Assembly (NCBI RefSeq): GCF_002352765.1
Contig: NZ_KZ293963.1
Location: 3,064,559-3,128,558, forward strand
Direction of reading: 5' to 3'
DNA: 64,000 nucleotides
DNA from: Alteribacter populi
GTDB taxonomy: Bacteria; Bacillota; Bacilli; Bacillales; Salisediminibacteriaceae
Under the pieces are notes generated by a model. The model made no database searches, was not told the origin of the DNA, and saw nothing but the letters and a program-made list of their open reading frames with translations. The position numbers and the translations under genes are program-made. Shown here piece after piece: positions 50,362 to 60,476 of this stretch (the stretch's first letter is position 1; each line of letters starts with the position of its first letter).

Positions 50362-53300
50362 TTGATAGATGTAAATAACTTTGAGTATATGAAAATTGGC
50401 TTGGCTTCTCCGGATAAAATCCGCTCTTGGTCAAGAGGCGAGGTAAAAAAGCCTGAAACAATCAACTACAGAACTCTCAAACCTGAAAAAGACGGTCTGT
50501 TCTGTGAACGCATTTTCGGTCCAACAAAGGATTGGGAATGTCATTGCGGAAAGTATAAACGTGTCCGTTATAAGGGCGTCGTTTGTGACCGTTGTGGTGT
50601 TGAAGTCACGCGAGCAAAAGTACGTCGTGAGAGAATGGGGCACATTGAACTTGCTGCCCCTGTATCTCATATTTGGTACTTTAAAGGAATCCCTAGCCGA
50701 ATGGGACTTGTTCTTGACATGTCTCCTCGGTCATTGGAGGAAGTCATTTATTTTGCTTCCTACGTCGTAACAGAAACTGGGGATACCCCACTAGAGTTAA
50801 AGCAGCTTCTTTCCGAAAGAGAATACCGTGCGTACCGTGAGAAGTATGGTCGTACTTTTAGTGCTCAAATGGGTGCAGAAGCGATTCGTAAGCTGCTTCA
50901 AGATATCGATTTAGAAAAAGAAGTTAAAATGTTAAAAGAAGAATTATTAACGGCTCAAGGACAACGTCGTACGCGAGCGATTAAGCGTCTTGAAGTACTT
51001 GAAGCATTCCGTAATTCCGGTAACAACCCTGACTGGATGATTCTAGACGTTCTACCGATTATTCCACCAGAACTGCGCCCAATGGTTCAACTGGATGGTG
51101 GACGTTTTGCTACATCAGACTTAAACGATCTTTATCGTCGAGTGATCAACCGTAACAATCGTTTGAAGCGACTGCTAGATCTAGGAGCACCGAGCATTAT
51201 CGTTCAAAACGAGAAGCGGATGCTTCAAGAGGCTGTGGACGCTTTAATCGACAACGGTCGTCGCGGTCGTCCAGTTACTGGACCGGGGAACCGACCTTTA
51301 AAGTCACTTTCGCATATGTTGAAAGGTAAGCAAGGGCGTTTCCGCCAGAACCTGCTAGGTAAACGTGTAGACTACTCCGGTCGTTCAGTTATCGTAGTAG
51401 GCCCACATTTGAAAATGTATCAATGTGGTCTTCCAAAAGAGATGGCCCTTGAACTATTCAAACCATTTGTAATGAAAGAGCTGGTAAGCAAAGGGCTTGC
51501 TCATAATATTAAAAGCGCGAAGCGTAAAGTTGAGCGCGTGCAACCAGAAGTGTGGGACGTTCTTGAAGAAGTTATTAAAGAACACCCGGTACTGTTAAAC
51601 CGTGCCCCTACTTTGCACAGACTCGGAATTCAAGCGTTTGAACCAACACTTGTGGAAGGGCGTGCCATCAAACTTCATCCGCTTGTATGTACAGCTTATA
51701 ACGCTGACTTTGACGGTGACCAAATGGCTGTTCACGTTCCTTTATCAGCAGAAGCTCAAGCAGAGTCTCGTTTACTTATGCTTGCAGCACAAAACATCTT
51801 GAACCCGAAAGACGGTAAACCAGTAGTAACACCTTCTCAAGATATGGTACTAGGTAACTACTACTTAACGCTTGAACGTTCAGGTGCAATTGGTGAAGGG
51901 AACATTTACTATGGCGCAAATGAAGCACTTACCGCTTACCAAAACGGTTATGCTCATCTTCATACGCGCATAGCGGTACCAGTGGATTCAATTGGCGACA
52001 AACCTTTCAAAGAACACCAACGCGGGAAGTTACTATTAACATCTGTAGGTAAAATTATCTTTAACGAAATTTTACCACCAGAATTCCCTTATATTAACGA
52101 ACCAACAGCGTTTAACCTTCAGGAAGAAACGCCTGATGAATACATCGTCCCAATGGATACGGACGTGAAAAGTTTATATGCTGAACGTGACATCGTGAAA
52201 CCATTTAAAAAAGGTTTCTTAGGGGATGTTATTGCCCAAGTCTTTAAAGAGTTTAAAGTCTCAGAGACGTCTATTATGCTTGATAAAATGAAAGACCTAG
52301 GCTTTTACTACTCCACAAAAGCTGGTATTACCATTGGTGTATCGGATATTGTGGTGCTAAAAGACAAGCAAGATATCCTAGATGATGCAGAACAAAAAGT
52401 CGAACGAGTCTTGAAGCAATTCCGCCGTGGTTTAATCACTGAGGAAGAGCGTTATGACAAAGTTATTGAGATCTGGAGTTCAGCAAAAGACAAAATCCAA
52501 AGCAAGTTGATGGGTACTCTCGATAATCAGAACCCAATCTTTATGATGAGTGACTCTGGTGCCCGTGGTAACGCATCTAACTTTACGCAGCTTGCGGGTA
52601 TGCGTGGTTTGATGGCTAACCCATCTGGTCGAATTATCGAACTTCCTATCAAATCCAGTTTCCGCGAAGGTCTAACAGTACTTGAGTACTTTATTTCCAC
52701 TCACGGTGCTCGTAAAGGTCTTGCTGATACGGCACTCAAAACGGCTGACTCTGGTTACCTTACACGTCGTCTCGTAGACGTAGCACAAGATGTTATTGTT
52801 CGTGAGCAAGACTGCGGAACTGACCGAGGCTTAAAAGTAGCTGCAATCCAAGAAGGTAGTGAGGTTATTGAACCTCTTTACGATCGACTTGTCGGGCGTG
52901 CAACGTTCCAGACGGTACTGCACCCTGAAACAGGTGAAGTATTAGCAGAAAAGAACCAAACACTCGATGAAGATACGGCAAAAGTCATTGACGACGCTGG
53001 TGTGACACAAATCACCATCCGCTCTGCCTTCACATGTGATACAAAACATGGTGTATGTAAAGCTTGCTACGGACGTAACCTTGCAACAGGCGCTGAAGTA
53101 GAAGTTGGTGAAGCAGTTGGTATTATCGCCGCACAGTCTATCGGTGAGCCTGGTACACAGTTAACAATGCGTACATTCCACACAGGTGGGGTTGCCGGTG
53201 ACGATATCACGCAAGGTTTACCGCGTATTCAGGAAGTCTTTGAGGCTCGTAACCCTAAAGGTCAAGCGGTGATTTCTGAGATTGAAGGTATCGTAACCGA

Positions 53301-53979
53301 CGTCAAAGAAGTTAATGATAAAAAGGAAATCGTCGTAAAAGGCGAAATCGAAACACGCTCTTACACAACGCCATACGGATCTCGTATGAAAGTTGAGACT
53401 GGTGCTGAAGTGAAGCCGGGTCAGGAGCTTACAGAAGGTTCGATTGATCCTAAAGAATTGCTTGCAGTATCCGGCGTTCAAGGCGTACAAGAATATCTCT
53501 TACGTGAAGTACAGAAAGTATACCGAATGCAAGGGGTAGAAATCGGAGATAAACACGTGGAAGTAATGGTTCGTCAAATGCTTCGTAAAGTTCGCGTTCT
53601 TGACGCAGGTGATACTGACGTATTACCAGGATCTCTCGTTGAAATCCATCAGTTTAACGAAGCAAATAAAGACGTATTACTTCGAGGCGGTACACCAGCA
53701 ACAGGTAAACCGGTATTGCTTGGTATTACAAAAGCCTCTCTTGAGACTGATTCCTTCTTATCCGCGGCATCCTTCCAGGAAACAACGCGTGTCCTGACTG
53801 ATGCAGCAATCAAAGGAAAACGCGATGAACTCGTAGGTCTGAAAGAGAATGTCATTATCGGTAAGCTTGTGCCAGCGGGTACAGGAATGCAGCGCTACCG
53901 CCGCATCGATGTATCTGTTGAAGGAGAAGAACAACAAGAAGTGCCTGCGATCGAAGAAGCAACAATTCAAGAATCGTAA
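50362..53979 (+). CDS. rpoC: RNA polymerase beta' subunit
   Basis: 1205 residues; TTG 50362 after AAGGGAGG, matching the Bacillus start (M)IDVNNFEYMKIGLASP. N-terminal zinc ribbon CHCGKYKRVRYKGVVCDRCG, the magnesium-binding NADFDGDQMAVH, bridge-helix region and trigger loop RTFHTGGVAG, second zinc site CDTKHGVCKACYGR. The end (GTGMQRYRRIDVSVEGEEQ) is the family's variable tail. Cotranscribed with rpoB. Confidence 0.98.
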   Translation: MIDVNNFEYMKIGLASPDKIRSWSRGEVKKPETINYRTLKPEKDGLFCERIFGPTKDWECHCGKYKRVRYKGVVCDRCGVEVTRAKVRRERMGHIELAAPVSHIWYFKGIPSRMGLVLDMSPRSLEEVIYFASYVVTETGDTPLELKQLLSEREYRAYREKYGRTFSAQMGAEAIRKLLQDIDLEKEVKMLKEELLTAQGQRRTRAIKRLEVLEAFRNSGNNPDWMILDVLPIIPPELRPMVQLDGGRFATSDLNDLYRRVINRNNRLKRLLDLGAPSIIVQNEKRMLQEAVDALIDNGRRGRPVTGPGNRPLKSLSHMLKGKQGRFRQNLLGKRVDYSGRSVIVVGPHLKMYQCGLPKEMALELFKPFVMKELVSKGLAHNIKSAKRKVERVQPEVWDVLEEVIKEHPVLLNRAPTLHRLGIQAFEPTLVEGRAIKLHPLVCTAYNADFDGDQMAVHVPLSAEAQAESRLLMLAAQNILNPKDGKPVVTPSQDMVLGNYYLTLERSGAIGEGNIYYGANEALTAYQNGYAHLHTRIAVPVDSIGDKPFKEHQRGKLLLTSVGKIIFNEILPPEFPYINEPTAFNLQEETPDEYIVPMDTDVKSLYAERDIVKPFKKGFLGDVIAQVFKEFKVSETSIMLDKMKDLGFYYSTKAGITIGVSDIVVLKDKQDILDDAEQKVERVLKQFRRGLITEEERYDKVIEIWSSAKDKIQSKLMGTLDNQNPIFMMSDSGARGNASNFTQLAGMRGLMANPSGRIIELPIKSSFREGLTVLEYFISTHGARKGLADTALKTADSGYLTRRLVDVAQDVIVREQDCGTDRGLKVAAIQEGSEVIEPLYDRLVGRATFQTVLHPETGEVLAEKNQTLDEDTAKVIDDAGVTQITIRSAFTCDTKHGVCKACYGRNLATGAEVEVGEAVGIIAAQSIGEPGTQLTMRTFHTGGVAGDDITQGLPRIQEVFEARNPKGQAVISEIEGIVTDVKEVNDKKEIVVKGEIETRSYTTPYGSRMKVETGAEVKPGQELTEGSIDPKELLAVSGVQGVQEYLLREVQKVYRMQGVEIGDKHVEVMVRQMLRKVRVLDAGDTDVLPGSLVEIHQFNEANKDVLLRGGTPATGKPVLLGITKASLETDSFLSAASFQETTRVLTDAAIKGKRDELVGLKENVIIGKLVPAGTGMQRYRRIDVSVEGEEQQEVPAIEEATIQES

Positions 53980-54057
53980 GCTATTAATCAAGGAGTCTTG
54001 GGGGAGGGGGCACTCTTTCCCCTTGATCCTACTATTAATAAAAGTTGTCATAGGTTG

Positions 54058-54086
54058 TTGACACTTATTATCCCGAGTGATAATAT
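54058..54086 (+). promoter_or_regulatory. Promoter before rplGB-rpsL
   Basis: TTGACA (54058-54063), 17-bp spacer, TAATAT (54081-54086). Gives an internal promoter after rpoC for rplGB, rpsL, rpsG, fusA and tuf. Confidence 0.75.
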
Positions 54087-54127
54087 ATAAAAGTGCGCCT
54101 AATACCTGATACTTTGGAGGATAACAA

Positions 54128-54376
54128 ATGTCTTATGAAAAAGTAGTGCAGGCGAATCAACGGATAGTGGGCACGAAACAGACACTTAAAGCACTGGAAG
54201 AACAGCAGGTTATAGAATTAATTATTGCCGATGATGCTGATCACAGTGTACTTGCCAAGGTGTTGGCGGAAGCTGAGAACCAAGGAGTACCGATCGCAAC
54301 CGTGGATTCTATGAAAAAGCTTGGTAAAGCTTGTGGAATTGACGTATCAGCAGCGATAGTTGCAATTAAAAAGTAA
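54128..54376 (+). CDS. rplGB: L7Ae-family ribosomal protein (YbxF)
   Basis: 82 residues, ATG 54128 with TTGGAGGA upstream. The L7Ae fold is short here: VGTKQTLKALEEQQVIELIIADDAD, then VPIATVDSMKKLGKACGIDVSAAIVAI. In B. subtilis it binds K-turn RNA and associates with ribosomes. Upstream of rpsL in most Firmicutes. Confidence 0.94.
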   Translation: MSYEKVVQANQRIVGTKQTLKALEEQQVIELIIADDADHSVLAKVLAEAENQGVPIATVDSMKKLGKACGIDVSAAIVAIKK

Positions 54377-54487
54377 ATTAGTTTTTGCTTTGGGATACCC
54401 CAAAAAAGCAAAAACTTTACTTTTGCACTTTTATGAACCACCTGGACCAGTGGACTTAACCATTGTTGTTATGAAAGGAGGAAAATC

Positions 54488-54901
54488 ATGCCTACAATTA
54501 ACCAATTGGTACGTAAAGGTCGCGTATCTAAAACAAAACAGTCCGACTCACCAGCTCTAAATAAAGGATACAACAGCTTCAAAAAAGTACAAACGGACTT
54601 GAGCTCTCCACAAAAACGTGGTGTATGTACTCGTGTTGGAACAATGACACCAAAGAAGCCAAACTCGGCGTTACGTAAATATGCTCGTGTACGCTTAACG
54701 AACCAAATTGAAGTAACGGCTTATATCCCGGGGATTGGACACAACTTGCAAGAACACAGTGTTGTTCTTATCCGTGGTGGACGTGTAAAAGACTTACCGG
54801 GTGTTCGTTATCACATCGTACGTGGAGCATTGGACACTGCTGGAGTTGAAAACCGTGCGCAAGGCCGTTCTAAATACGGTACGAAGCGTCCTAAAAAGTA
54901 A
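54488..54901 (+). CDS. rpsL: 30S ribosomal protein S12
   Basis: 137 residues, ATG 54488 after AAAGGAGG. MPTINQLVRKGR start, TPKKPNSALRK (decoding-centre loop with sensitive-type Lys) and RGGRVKDLPGVRYHIVRG. No streptomycin-resistance change is seen at the usual lysines. First of the rpsL-rpsG-fusA-tuf group. Confidence 0.97.
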   Translation: MPTINQLVRKGRVSKTKQSDSPALNKGYNSFKKVQTDLSSPQKRGVCTRVGTMTPKKPNSALRKYARVRLTNQIEVTAYIPGIGHNLQEHSVVLIRGGRVKDLPGVRYHIVRGALDTAGVENRAQGRSKYGTKRPKK

Positions 54902-54944
54902 CATTTAGGTTTTAATAATAGATGAAATGAAGGGAGGGGACCAC

Positions 54945-55415
54945 ATGCCTCGTAAAGGACCAGTACCAAAAAGAGATGTACTACCTGATCCGCTTTACAA
55001 ATCAAAGCTTGTCACTCGTTTGATCAATCGTATGATGATCCACGGTAAAAAAGGGAAAGCTCAAACTACCCTATATAGATCATTTGAGCTAGTGCAAGAA
55101 CGTACCGGCAATGATCCTCAAGAAGTTTTTGAACAAGCGTTGAAAAACATCATGCCAGTTCTTGAAGTAAAAGCTCGTCGTGTTGGTGGTGCTAACTATC
55201 AAGTACCAATCGAAGTAAAACCAGAACGTCGTACGACACTAGGTCTTCGTTGGTTAGTAAGCTATGCACGCATCCGTGGTGAAAAGACTATGGAAGAGCG
55301 TCTAGCTAACGAAATCATGGACGCAGCAAACAATACAGGTGCAGCTGTTAAGAAACGTGAAGACACTCACCGTATGGCGGAAGCAAACAAAGCATTTGCT
55401 CACTATCGTTGGTAA
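54945..55415 (+). CDS. rpsG: 30S ribosomal protein S7
   Basis: 156 residues; ATG 54945 follows GGAGGGGA. MPRKGPVPKRDVLPDP start, MIHGKKGKAQTTLYRSFE, VGGANYQVPIEVKPERRTTLGLRWLV and the basic C-terminus RMAEANKAFAHYRW. Organises the 16S 3' domain. Confidence 0.97.
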   Translation: MPRKGPVPKRDVLPDPLYKSKLVTRLINRMMIHGKKGKAQTTLYRSFELVQERTGNDPQEVFEQALKNIMPVLEVKARRVGGANYQVPIEVKPERRTTLGLRWLVSYARIRGEKTMEERLANEIMDAANNTGAAVKKREDTHRMAEANKAFAHYRW

Positions 55416-55556
55416 TTCAACTCCTTGTTTTACAAGGGGATGGAACCAGCATTTACAGCATATGAGAGGGCATAAGAGGTGGAGCGCATAAGCGTTTTCA
55501 CCTAAAGCCGTCTCCAACTACTATAAGATCTTCATTTTAGGAAGGAGAAAATGACC

Positions 55557-57635
55557 ATGGGAAGAGAGTTCTCCTTGGAAAAAACTCGTAATATCGGGAT
55601 CATGGCTCACATCGATGCCGGTAAAACGACAACAACTGAACGAGTTCTTTTCTACACAGGACGTATTCACAAAATCGGTGAAACGCACGAAGGTGCTTCT
55701 CAAATGGACTGGATGGACCAAGAGCAAGAGCGTGGTATCACGATCACGTCTGCTGCAACAACAGCTGCATGGAGAGAACACCGCGTTAACATCATCGATA
55801 CACCAGGTCACGTAGACTTTACTGTAGAGGTAGAGCGTTCTTTACGTGTACTTGACGGTGCAGTTGCAGTACTTGATGCACAATCCGGTGTAGAACCACA
55901 AACGGAAACAGTTTGGCGCCAAGCTACGACATACGGTGTACCACGTGTTGTTTTCGTAAACAAAATGGACAAGATCGGAGCCGATTTCCTTTATTCTCTA
56001 GGCACAATGCACGATCGTTTAGGTGCAAACGCACAAGCGATCCAACTGCCAATTGGTGCAGAGGATGACTTCGAAGGAATTATCGACCTTGTCGAAATGA
56101 AAGCTTTCTATTACTTAGACGATCTAGGTTCACGTACTGAAGCTCGTGAAATTCCAGACGAATACAAAGATCAAGCGAATGAATACCGCGAGAAGTTATT
56201 GGAAGCTGTTTCTGAGCTAGACGAAGATTTAATGATGAAGTATCTTGAAGGTGAAGAACTCACTGTGGATGAGATTAAAGCTGCTATCCGTAAAGGTACT
56301 TGTGACGTTGAATTTTATCCAGTTATTTGTGGATCGGCTTTCAAAAACAAAGGTGTTCAACTAATGCTTGACTCTGTTATTGATTACTTGCCATCTCCAC
56401 TTGATGTACCGGATATGACAGGTTTTCTACCTGACACAGAAGAAGAGGTTCTACGTAAAGCGGGCGATGACGAGCCATTCTCTGCATTGGCGTTTAAAGT
56501 TGCGACAGACCCATATGTAGGTAAACTTACGTTCTTCCGTGTATACTCTGGTTCAGTAAACGCAGGTTCATATGTAAAGAACTCTACAAAAGATAAGCGT
56601 GAGCGTATGGGACGTATCCTTCAAATGCACGCAAACCACCGTGAAGAGATTCCAACTTGCTACTCCGGTGATATTGCTGCAGGTGTTGGTCTTAAAAATA
56701 CGTCTACAGGTGACACACTATGTGACGAGAAAAGCACTGTAATTCTCGAATCCATGGAGTTCCCTGAGCCAGTTATCTCCTTGTCTGTAGAGCCAAAGTC
56801 TAAAGCAGACCAAGATAAAATGGGTATTGCTTTAGCGAAGCTTGCTGAAGAGGATCCAACATTCCGCACACACACTGATGAAGAAACTGGACAAACGATC
56901 ATCGCTGGTATGGGTGAACTTCACCTTGACATCATCGTAGACCGTCTGAAACGTGAATTCAAAGTAGAAGCGAATGTAGGGGCTCCACAAGTTTCTTACC
57001 GTGAAAGTATTCGCCAAAGCGCTAAGTGTGAAGGTAAATTCGTACGTCAATCTGGTGGTCGTGGACAATTCGGTCACGTATGGGTTGAGTTCTCTCCAAA
57101 CGAAGAGGGAGCAGGTTTCGAATTTGAAGATGCTATTGTTGGTGGGGTTGTTCCTCGTGAATACATTGCATCAGTAGGACAAGGCCTTGAAGAATCACTT
57201 AAAAACGGTATGCTTGCAGGTTATCCCGTAATCGACGTTAAAGCACGTCTTTTCGACGGTTCTTACCACGATGTTGACTCAAACGAGATGGCATTTAAAG
57301 TGGCTGCTTCTCTTGCTGTTAAAGAAGCAGTGAAAAAATGTGACCCAGCTATTCTTGAGCCAATCATGAAAGTTGAAGTGGTTGTTCCTGAAGAATACAT
57401 GGGAGATATTATGGGTGACGTTACTTCTCGCCGTGGACGTGTAGAAGGAATGGAAGCTCGCGGAAATGCACAAATCGTTAAGGCAATGGTGCCACTTTCC
57501 GAAATGTTTGGATATGCAACATCACTACGTTCAAACACACAAGGTCGTGGACAATATACAATGCATTTTGACCACTATGAAGAAGTGCCAAAGAGTATTT
57601 CTGAAGAGATTGTAAAAAAACAATCTGGTAGTTAA
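55557..57635 (+). CDS. fusA: Elongation factor G
   Basis: 692 residues; ATG 55557 (55551 in frame is an alternative), GAAGGAG upstream. GTPase motifs AHIDAGKTTTTE (P-loop), DTPGHVDF and NKMDK. Translocates tRNA and mRNA on the ribosome and helps recycling. Domains II-V continue to the normal end (EEVPKSISEEIVKK). Confidence 0.98.
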   Translation: MGREFSLEKTRNIGIMAHIDAGKTTTTERVLFYTGRIHKIGETHEGASQMDWMDQEQERGITITSAATTAAWREHRVNIIDTPGHVDFTVEVERSLRVLDGAVAVLDAQSGVEPQTETVWRQATTYGVPRVVFVNKMDKIGADFLYSLGTMHDRLGANAQAIQLPIGAEDDFEGIIDLVEMKAFYYLDDLGSRTEAREIPDEYKDQANEYREKLLEAVSELDEDLMMKYLEGEELTVDEIKAAIRKGTCDVEFYPVICGSAFKNKGVQLMLDSVIDYLPSPLDVPDMTGFLPDTEEEVLRKAGDDEPFSALAFKVATDPYVGKLTFFRVYSGSVNAGSYVKNSTKDKRERMGRILQMHANHREEIPTCYSGDIAAGVGLKNTSTGDTLCDEKSTVILESMEFPEPVISLSVEPKSKADQDKMGIALAKLAEEDPTFRTHTDEETGQTIIAGMGELHLDIIVDRLKREFKVEANVGAPQVSYRESIRQSAKCEGKFVRQSGGRGQFGHVWVEFSPNEEGAGFEFEDAIVGGVVPREYIASVGQGLEESLKNGMLAGYPVIDVKARLFDGSYHDVDSNEMAFKVAASLAVKEAVKKCDPAILEPIMKVEVVVPEEYMGDIMGDVTSRRGRVEGMEARGNAQIVKAMVPLSEMFGYATSLRSNTQGRGQYTMHFDHYEEVPKSISEEIVKKQSGS

Positions 57636-57658
57636 TCTAATATTGTCTCACCATTAAA

Positions 57659-57721
57659 TTTGTTGTAAGCTTAGTTTGTTGTAAGCTTAGAAAGGTGAAA
57701 AGAGATCCTTTTTCATCTTTC
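57659..57721 (+). repeat. 16-bp tandem duplication and hairpin between fusA and tuf
   Basis: TTTGTTGTAAGCTTAG occurs twice without a gap (57659-57674, 57675-57690). Next comes GAAAGGTGAAAA (about 57690-57701) opposite TTTTCATCTTTC, a 12-bp stem with one G-U pair. The hairpin lies about 50 nt before the tuf start and might be a weak attenuator or mRNA-stability element. Confidence 0.6.
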
Positions 57722-57769
57722 TCCCTAATATAAAAAATAATCTTAAAGAACTTAAGGAGGAATTCGATC

Positions 57770-58960
57770 ATGGCTAAAGAAAAATTTGATCGTTCCAAGA
57801 CGCATGCCAATATTGGTACAATTGGACACGTTGACCATGGTAAAACAACATTAACTGCTGCAATCACTCACGTACTTCATAAGCAATCCGGTAAAGGTTC
57901 TGCGATGGCTTATGACCAAATCGACGGTGCTCCTGAAGAGCGCGAACGTGGAATCACAATCTCCACTGCACACGTTGAGTACGAAACTGACACTCGTCAC
58001 TATGCACACGTTGACTGCCCAGGACACGCAGACTACGTTAAAAACATGATCACAGGTGCCGCTCAAATGGACGGTGCAATCCTAGTTGTTTCTGCTGCTG
58101 ACGGCCCAATGCCACAAACTCGTGAGCACATTCTACTTTCTCGTCAGGTAGGGGTACCTTCAATCGTAGTATTCCTTAACAAAACTGACCAAGTAGACGA
58201 CGAAGAACTACTTGAATTAGTAGAAATGGAAGTTCGTGACCTACTTTCTGAGTACGACTTCCCAGGCGATGACATCCCAGTAGTAAAAGGTTCTGCTCTT
58301 AAAGCTCTTGAAGGAGATGCTGACCACGAACAAGCGATCATTGACCTAATGGCGCAAGTGGATGAGTACATCCCAACTCCAGAGCGTGACAAAGACAAGC
58401 CATTTATGATGCCTGTTGAGGACGTATTCTCAATCACTGGCCGTGGTACTGTTGCAACTGGCCGTGTTGAGCGTGGACAACTTAACGTAGGTGACGAAGT
58501 TGAAATCATCGGTATCGAAGAAGAGTCTAAGAAGACTACTGTAACAGGTGTTGAAATGTTCCGTAAGCTTCTTGACTACGCTGAAGCTGGTGACAACATT
58601 GGTGCGCTACTACGTGGTGTATCCCGTGACGACATCACTCGTGGACAAGTTCTTGCTAAGCCAGGAACAATCACTCCACACACTAAATTTAAATCTGAAG
58701 TTTACGTTCTTTCTAAAGAAGAGGGTGGACGTCACACTCCATTCTTCTCTAACTACCGTCCTCAGTTCTACTTCCGTACAACTGACGTAACTGGTGTAAT
58801 CAACCTTCCAGAAGGTGTTGAAATGGTTATGCCTGGAGACAACATCGAAATGGTAGTTGAACTAATCAACCCAATCGCGATTGAAGAGGGAACTAAGTTC
58901 TCTATCCGTGAAGGTGGCCGTACAGTAGGCGCCGGCGTTGTTGCTGAGATCCAAGAGTAA
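57770..58960 (+). CDS. tuf: Elongation factor Tu
   Basis: 396 residues, ATG 57770 after AAGGAGG. GHVDHGKTTL (P-loop), DCPGHADYVKNMITGAAQMDGAI, NKTDQVDD and SALKALEG for GTP binding; the C-terminal barrels deliver aminoacyl-tRNA. Only one copy in the window; the operon ends at the terminator downstream. Codons are strongly biased, as expected for very high expression. Confidence 0.98.
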   Translation: MAKEKFDRSKTHANIGTIGHVDHGKTTLTAAITHVLHKQSGKGSAMAYDQIDGAPEERERGITISTAHVEYETDTRHYAHVDCPGHADYVKNMITGAAQMDGAILVVSAADGPMPQTREHILLSRQVGVPSIVVFLNKTDQVDDEELLELVEMEVRDLLSEYDFPGDDIPVVKGSALKALEGDADHEQAIIDLMAQVDEYIPTPERDKDKPFMMPVEDVFSITGRGTVATGRVERGQLNVGDEVEIIGIEEESKKTTVTGVEMFRKLLDYAEAGDNIGALLRGVSRDDITRGQVLAKPGTITPHTKFKSEVYVLSKEEGGRHTPFFSNYRPQFYFRTTDVTGVINLPEGVEMVMPGDNIEMVVELINPIAIEEGTKFSIREGGRTVGAGVVAEIQE

Positions 58961-58995
58961 TAACAAAACAGACAGATTAACTAAATAAGTTAATG

Positions 58996-59023
58996 ACCCC
59001 GGGAATTAAATTCCCGGGGTTTT
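58996..59023 (+). terminator. Terminator after tuf
   Basis: ACCCCGGGAATT / AATTCCCGGGGT stem with a short loop and TTTT. Ends the rpsL-tuf operon. Confidence 0.92.
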
Positions 59024-59315
59024 GATATGTAATTAGGGTTTTTCATATGGAATAGAACTTGAATGCAAAACATTGGACCTTTTTACAGTAAGATAGAATT
59101 TTATGCAGAGTGGTTTTTTATTCAGAATTGATTCACCTCTTTCTAGCTTATAGAAGGTGTTCATATGGTTGATATGTAGAAAATAAGATTTCAATAAACA
59201 TAAGCCATTGATAGACATCAAGAAATATTTGGATGCTTGTTTAACCCTTGAAAACAAAGGCGATAATCTTTATAATAGAAAAAGTGTGATTGGATAATTT
59301 AATTATCTATTACAC
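59024..59315. other. Spacer before the S10 promoter
   Basis: About 290 bp of AT-rich sequence without a gene; small frames have no ribosome-binding site. The S10 operon promoter follows. Confidence 0.6.
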
Positions 59316-59344
59316 TTGATTTGCGTTATACATTCTTGTATAAT
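59316..59344 (+). promoter_or_regulatory. Promoter of the S10 ribosomal-protein operon
   Basis: TTGATT (59316-59321), 17-bp spacer, TATAAT (59339-59344). The leader of about 130 nt to rpsJ contains a CACCC/GGGTG hairpin near 59393-59420 that could be regulatory. Confidence 0.8.
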
Positions 59345-59480
59345 GTTTAATGTTGGTCACATGACAGGCGTTGATGTGGAAGGTTGCTGACACACCCGGC
59401 CCCTTTGCCATGGGAGGGTGCAGGAAAAATTTCCGCGGAGCAAGTCTATTTCCAAAATGGGCGAAAAAGGAGGTAATCAA

Positions 59481-59789
59481 ATGGCAAAACAAAAAATTCG
59501 CATTCGTCTTAAAGCTTACGATCACAGAACGTTGGATCAGTCAGCTGAGAAAATCGTTGAAACAGCGAAGCGTTCAGGTGCTAGTGTTTCTGGTCCTATC
59601 CCGCTTCCAACTGAAAAATCTGTTTACACGATTCTACGTGCGGTGCACAAGTACAAAGATTCTCGTGAACAATTCGAGATGCGTACGCACAAGCGTTTAA
59701 TCGACATTGTGGAACCTACTCCACAAACTGTTGATGCTCTAATGCGATTAGACCTGCCATCAGGCGTCGATATCGAAATCAAACTATAA
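59481..59789 (+). CDS. rpsJ: 30S ribosomal protein S10
   Basis: 102 residues, ATG 59481 after AAAAAGGAGG. KIRIRLKAYDHRTLDQSAEKIVETAKRSG, GPIPLPTEK and REQFEMRTHKRLIDI. Also the NusE partner of NusB in rRNA antitermination. First gene of the large ribosomal-protein cluster. Confidence 0.98.
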   Translation: MAKQKIRIRLKAYDHRTLDQSAEKIVETAKRSGASVSGPIPLPTEKSVYTILRAVHKYKDSREQFEMRTHKRLIDIVEPTPQTVDALMRLDLPSGVDIEIKL

Positions 59790-59820
59790 AATTACGATAA
59801 GAAAACAGGAGGTGTGACTC

Positions 59821-60450
59821 ATGACCAAAGGAATCTTAGGTAAGAAATTAGGAATGACTCAAGTGTTTGCTGATAACGGTGAGGTCATCCCAGTAACTGT
59901 AATCGAAGCTAACCCTAACGTTGTTCTTCAAAAGAAAACGGTAGAAAGCGACGGTTACGAAGCGATCCAAATCGGATTCAGTGATAAAAAAGATCACCGC
60001 TCTAACAAGCCTGAAAAAGGCCACGCTGCAAAAGCTGACACTGCCCCTAAGCGCTTCGTTAAAGAAATCCGTCACGCAAATATGTCGGATTATGAAGTTG
60101 GTCAGGAAGTCAAAGTTGATACATTTGCAGAAGGTGACGTTGTAGACGTTACAGGACAATCCAAGGGTAAAGGTTTCCAAGGCTCAATTAAACGCCACAA
60201 CCAATCCCGCGGACCAATGTCCCACGGTTCACGTTATCACCGTGGTCCTGGTTCAATGGGACCTACAGACCCGAACCATGTACGCAAAGGTAAAAAATTA
60301 CCTGGACAAATGGGTGGAGAAACTAAAACAATTCAAAACCTTGAAGTTGTCCGTGTAGATACAGAACGCAACTTGCTCTTGGTAAAAGGAAATGTACCGG
60401 GCGCTAAGAAAAGCTTCGTTACAGTAGAATCTGCTGTAAAAGCTAATTAA
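59821..60450 (+). CDS. rplC: 50S ribosomal protein L3
   Basis: 209 residues, ATG 59821 after GGAGGTG. TKGILGKKLGMTQVFADNGEVIPVTVIEANPNVV start, GKGFQGSIKRHNQSRGPMSHGS...HRGPGSMG loop near the peptidyl-transferase centre. Normal length. Confidence 0.98.
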   Translation: MTKGILGKKLGMTQVFADNGEVIPVTVIEANPNVVLQKKTVESDGYEAIQIGFSDKKDHRSNKPEKGHAAKADTAPKRFVKEIRHANMSDYEVGQEVKVDTFAEGDVVDVTGQSKGKGFQGSIKRHNQSRGPMSHGSRYHRGPGSMGPTDPNHVRKGKKLPGQMGGETKTIQNLEVVRVDTERNLLLVKGNVPGAKKSFVTVESAVKAN

Positions 60451-60476
60451 GATCGACTAGGAAAGGAGGAGCCCTG

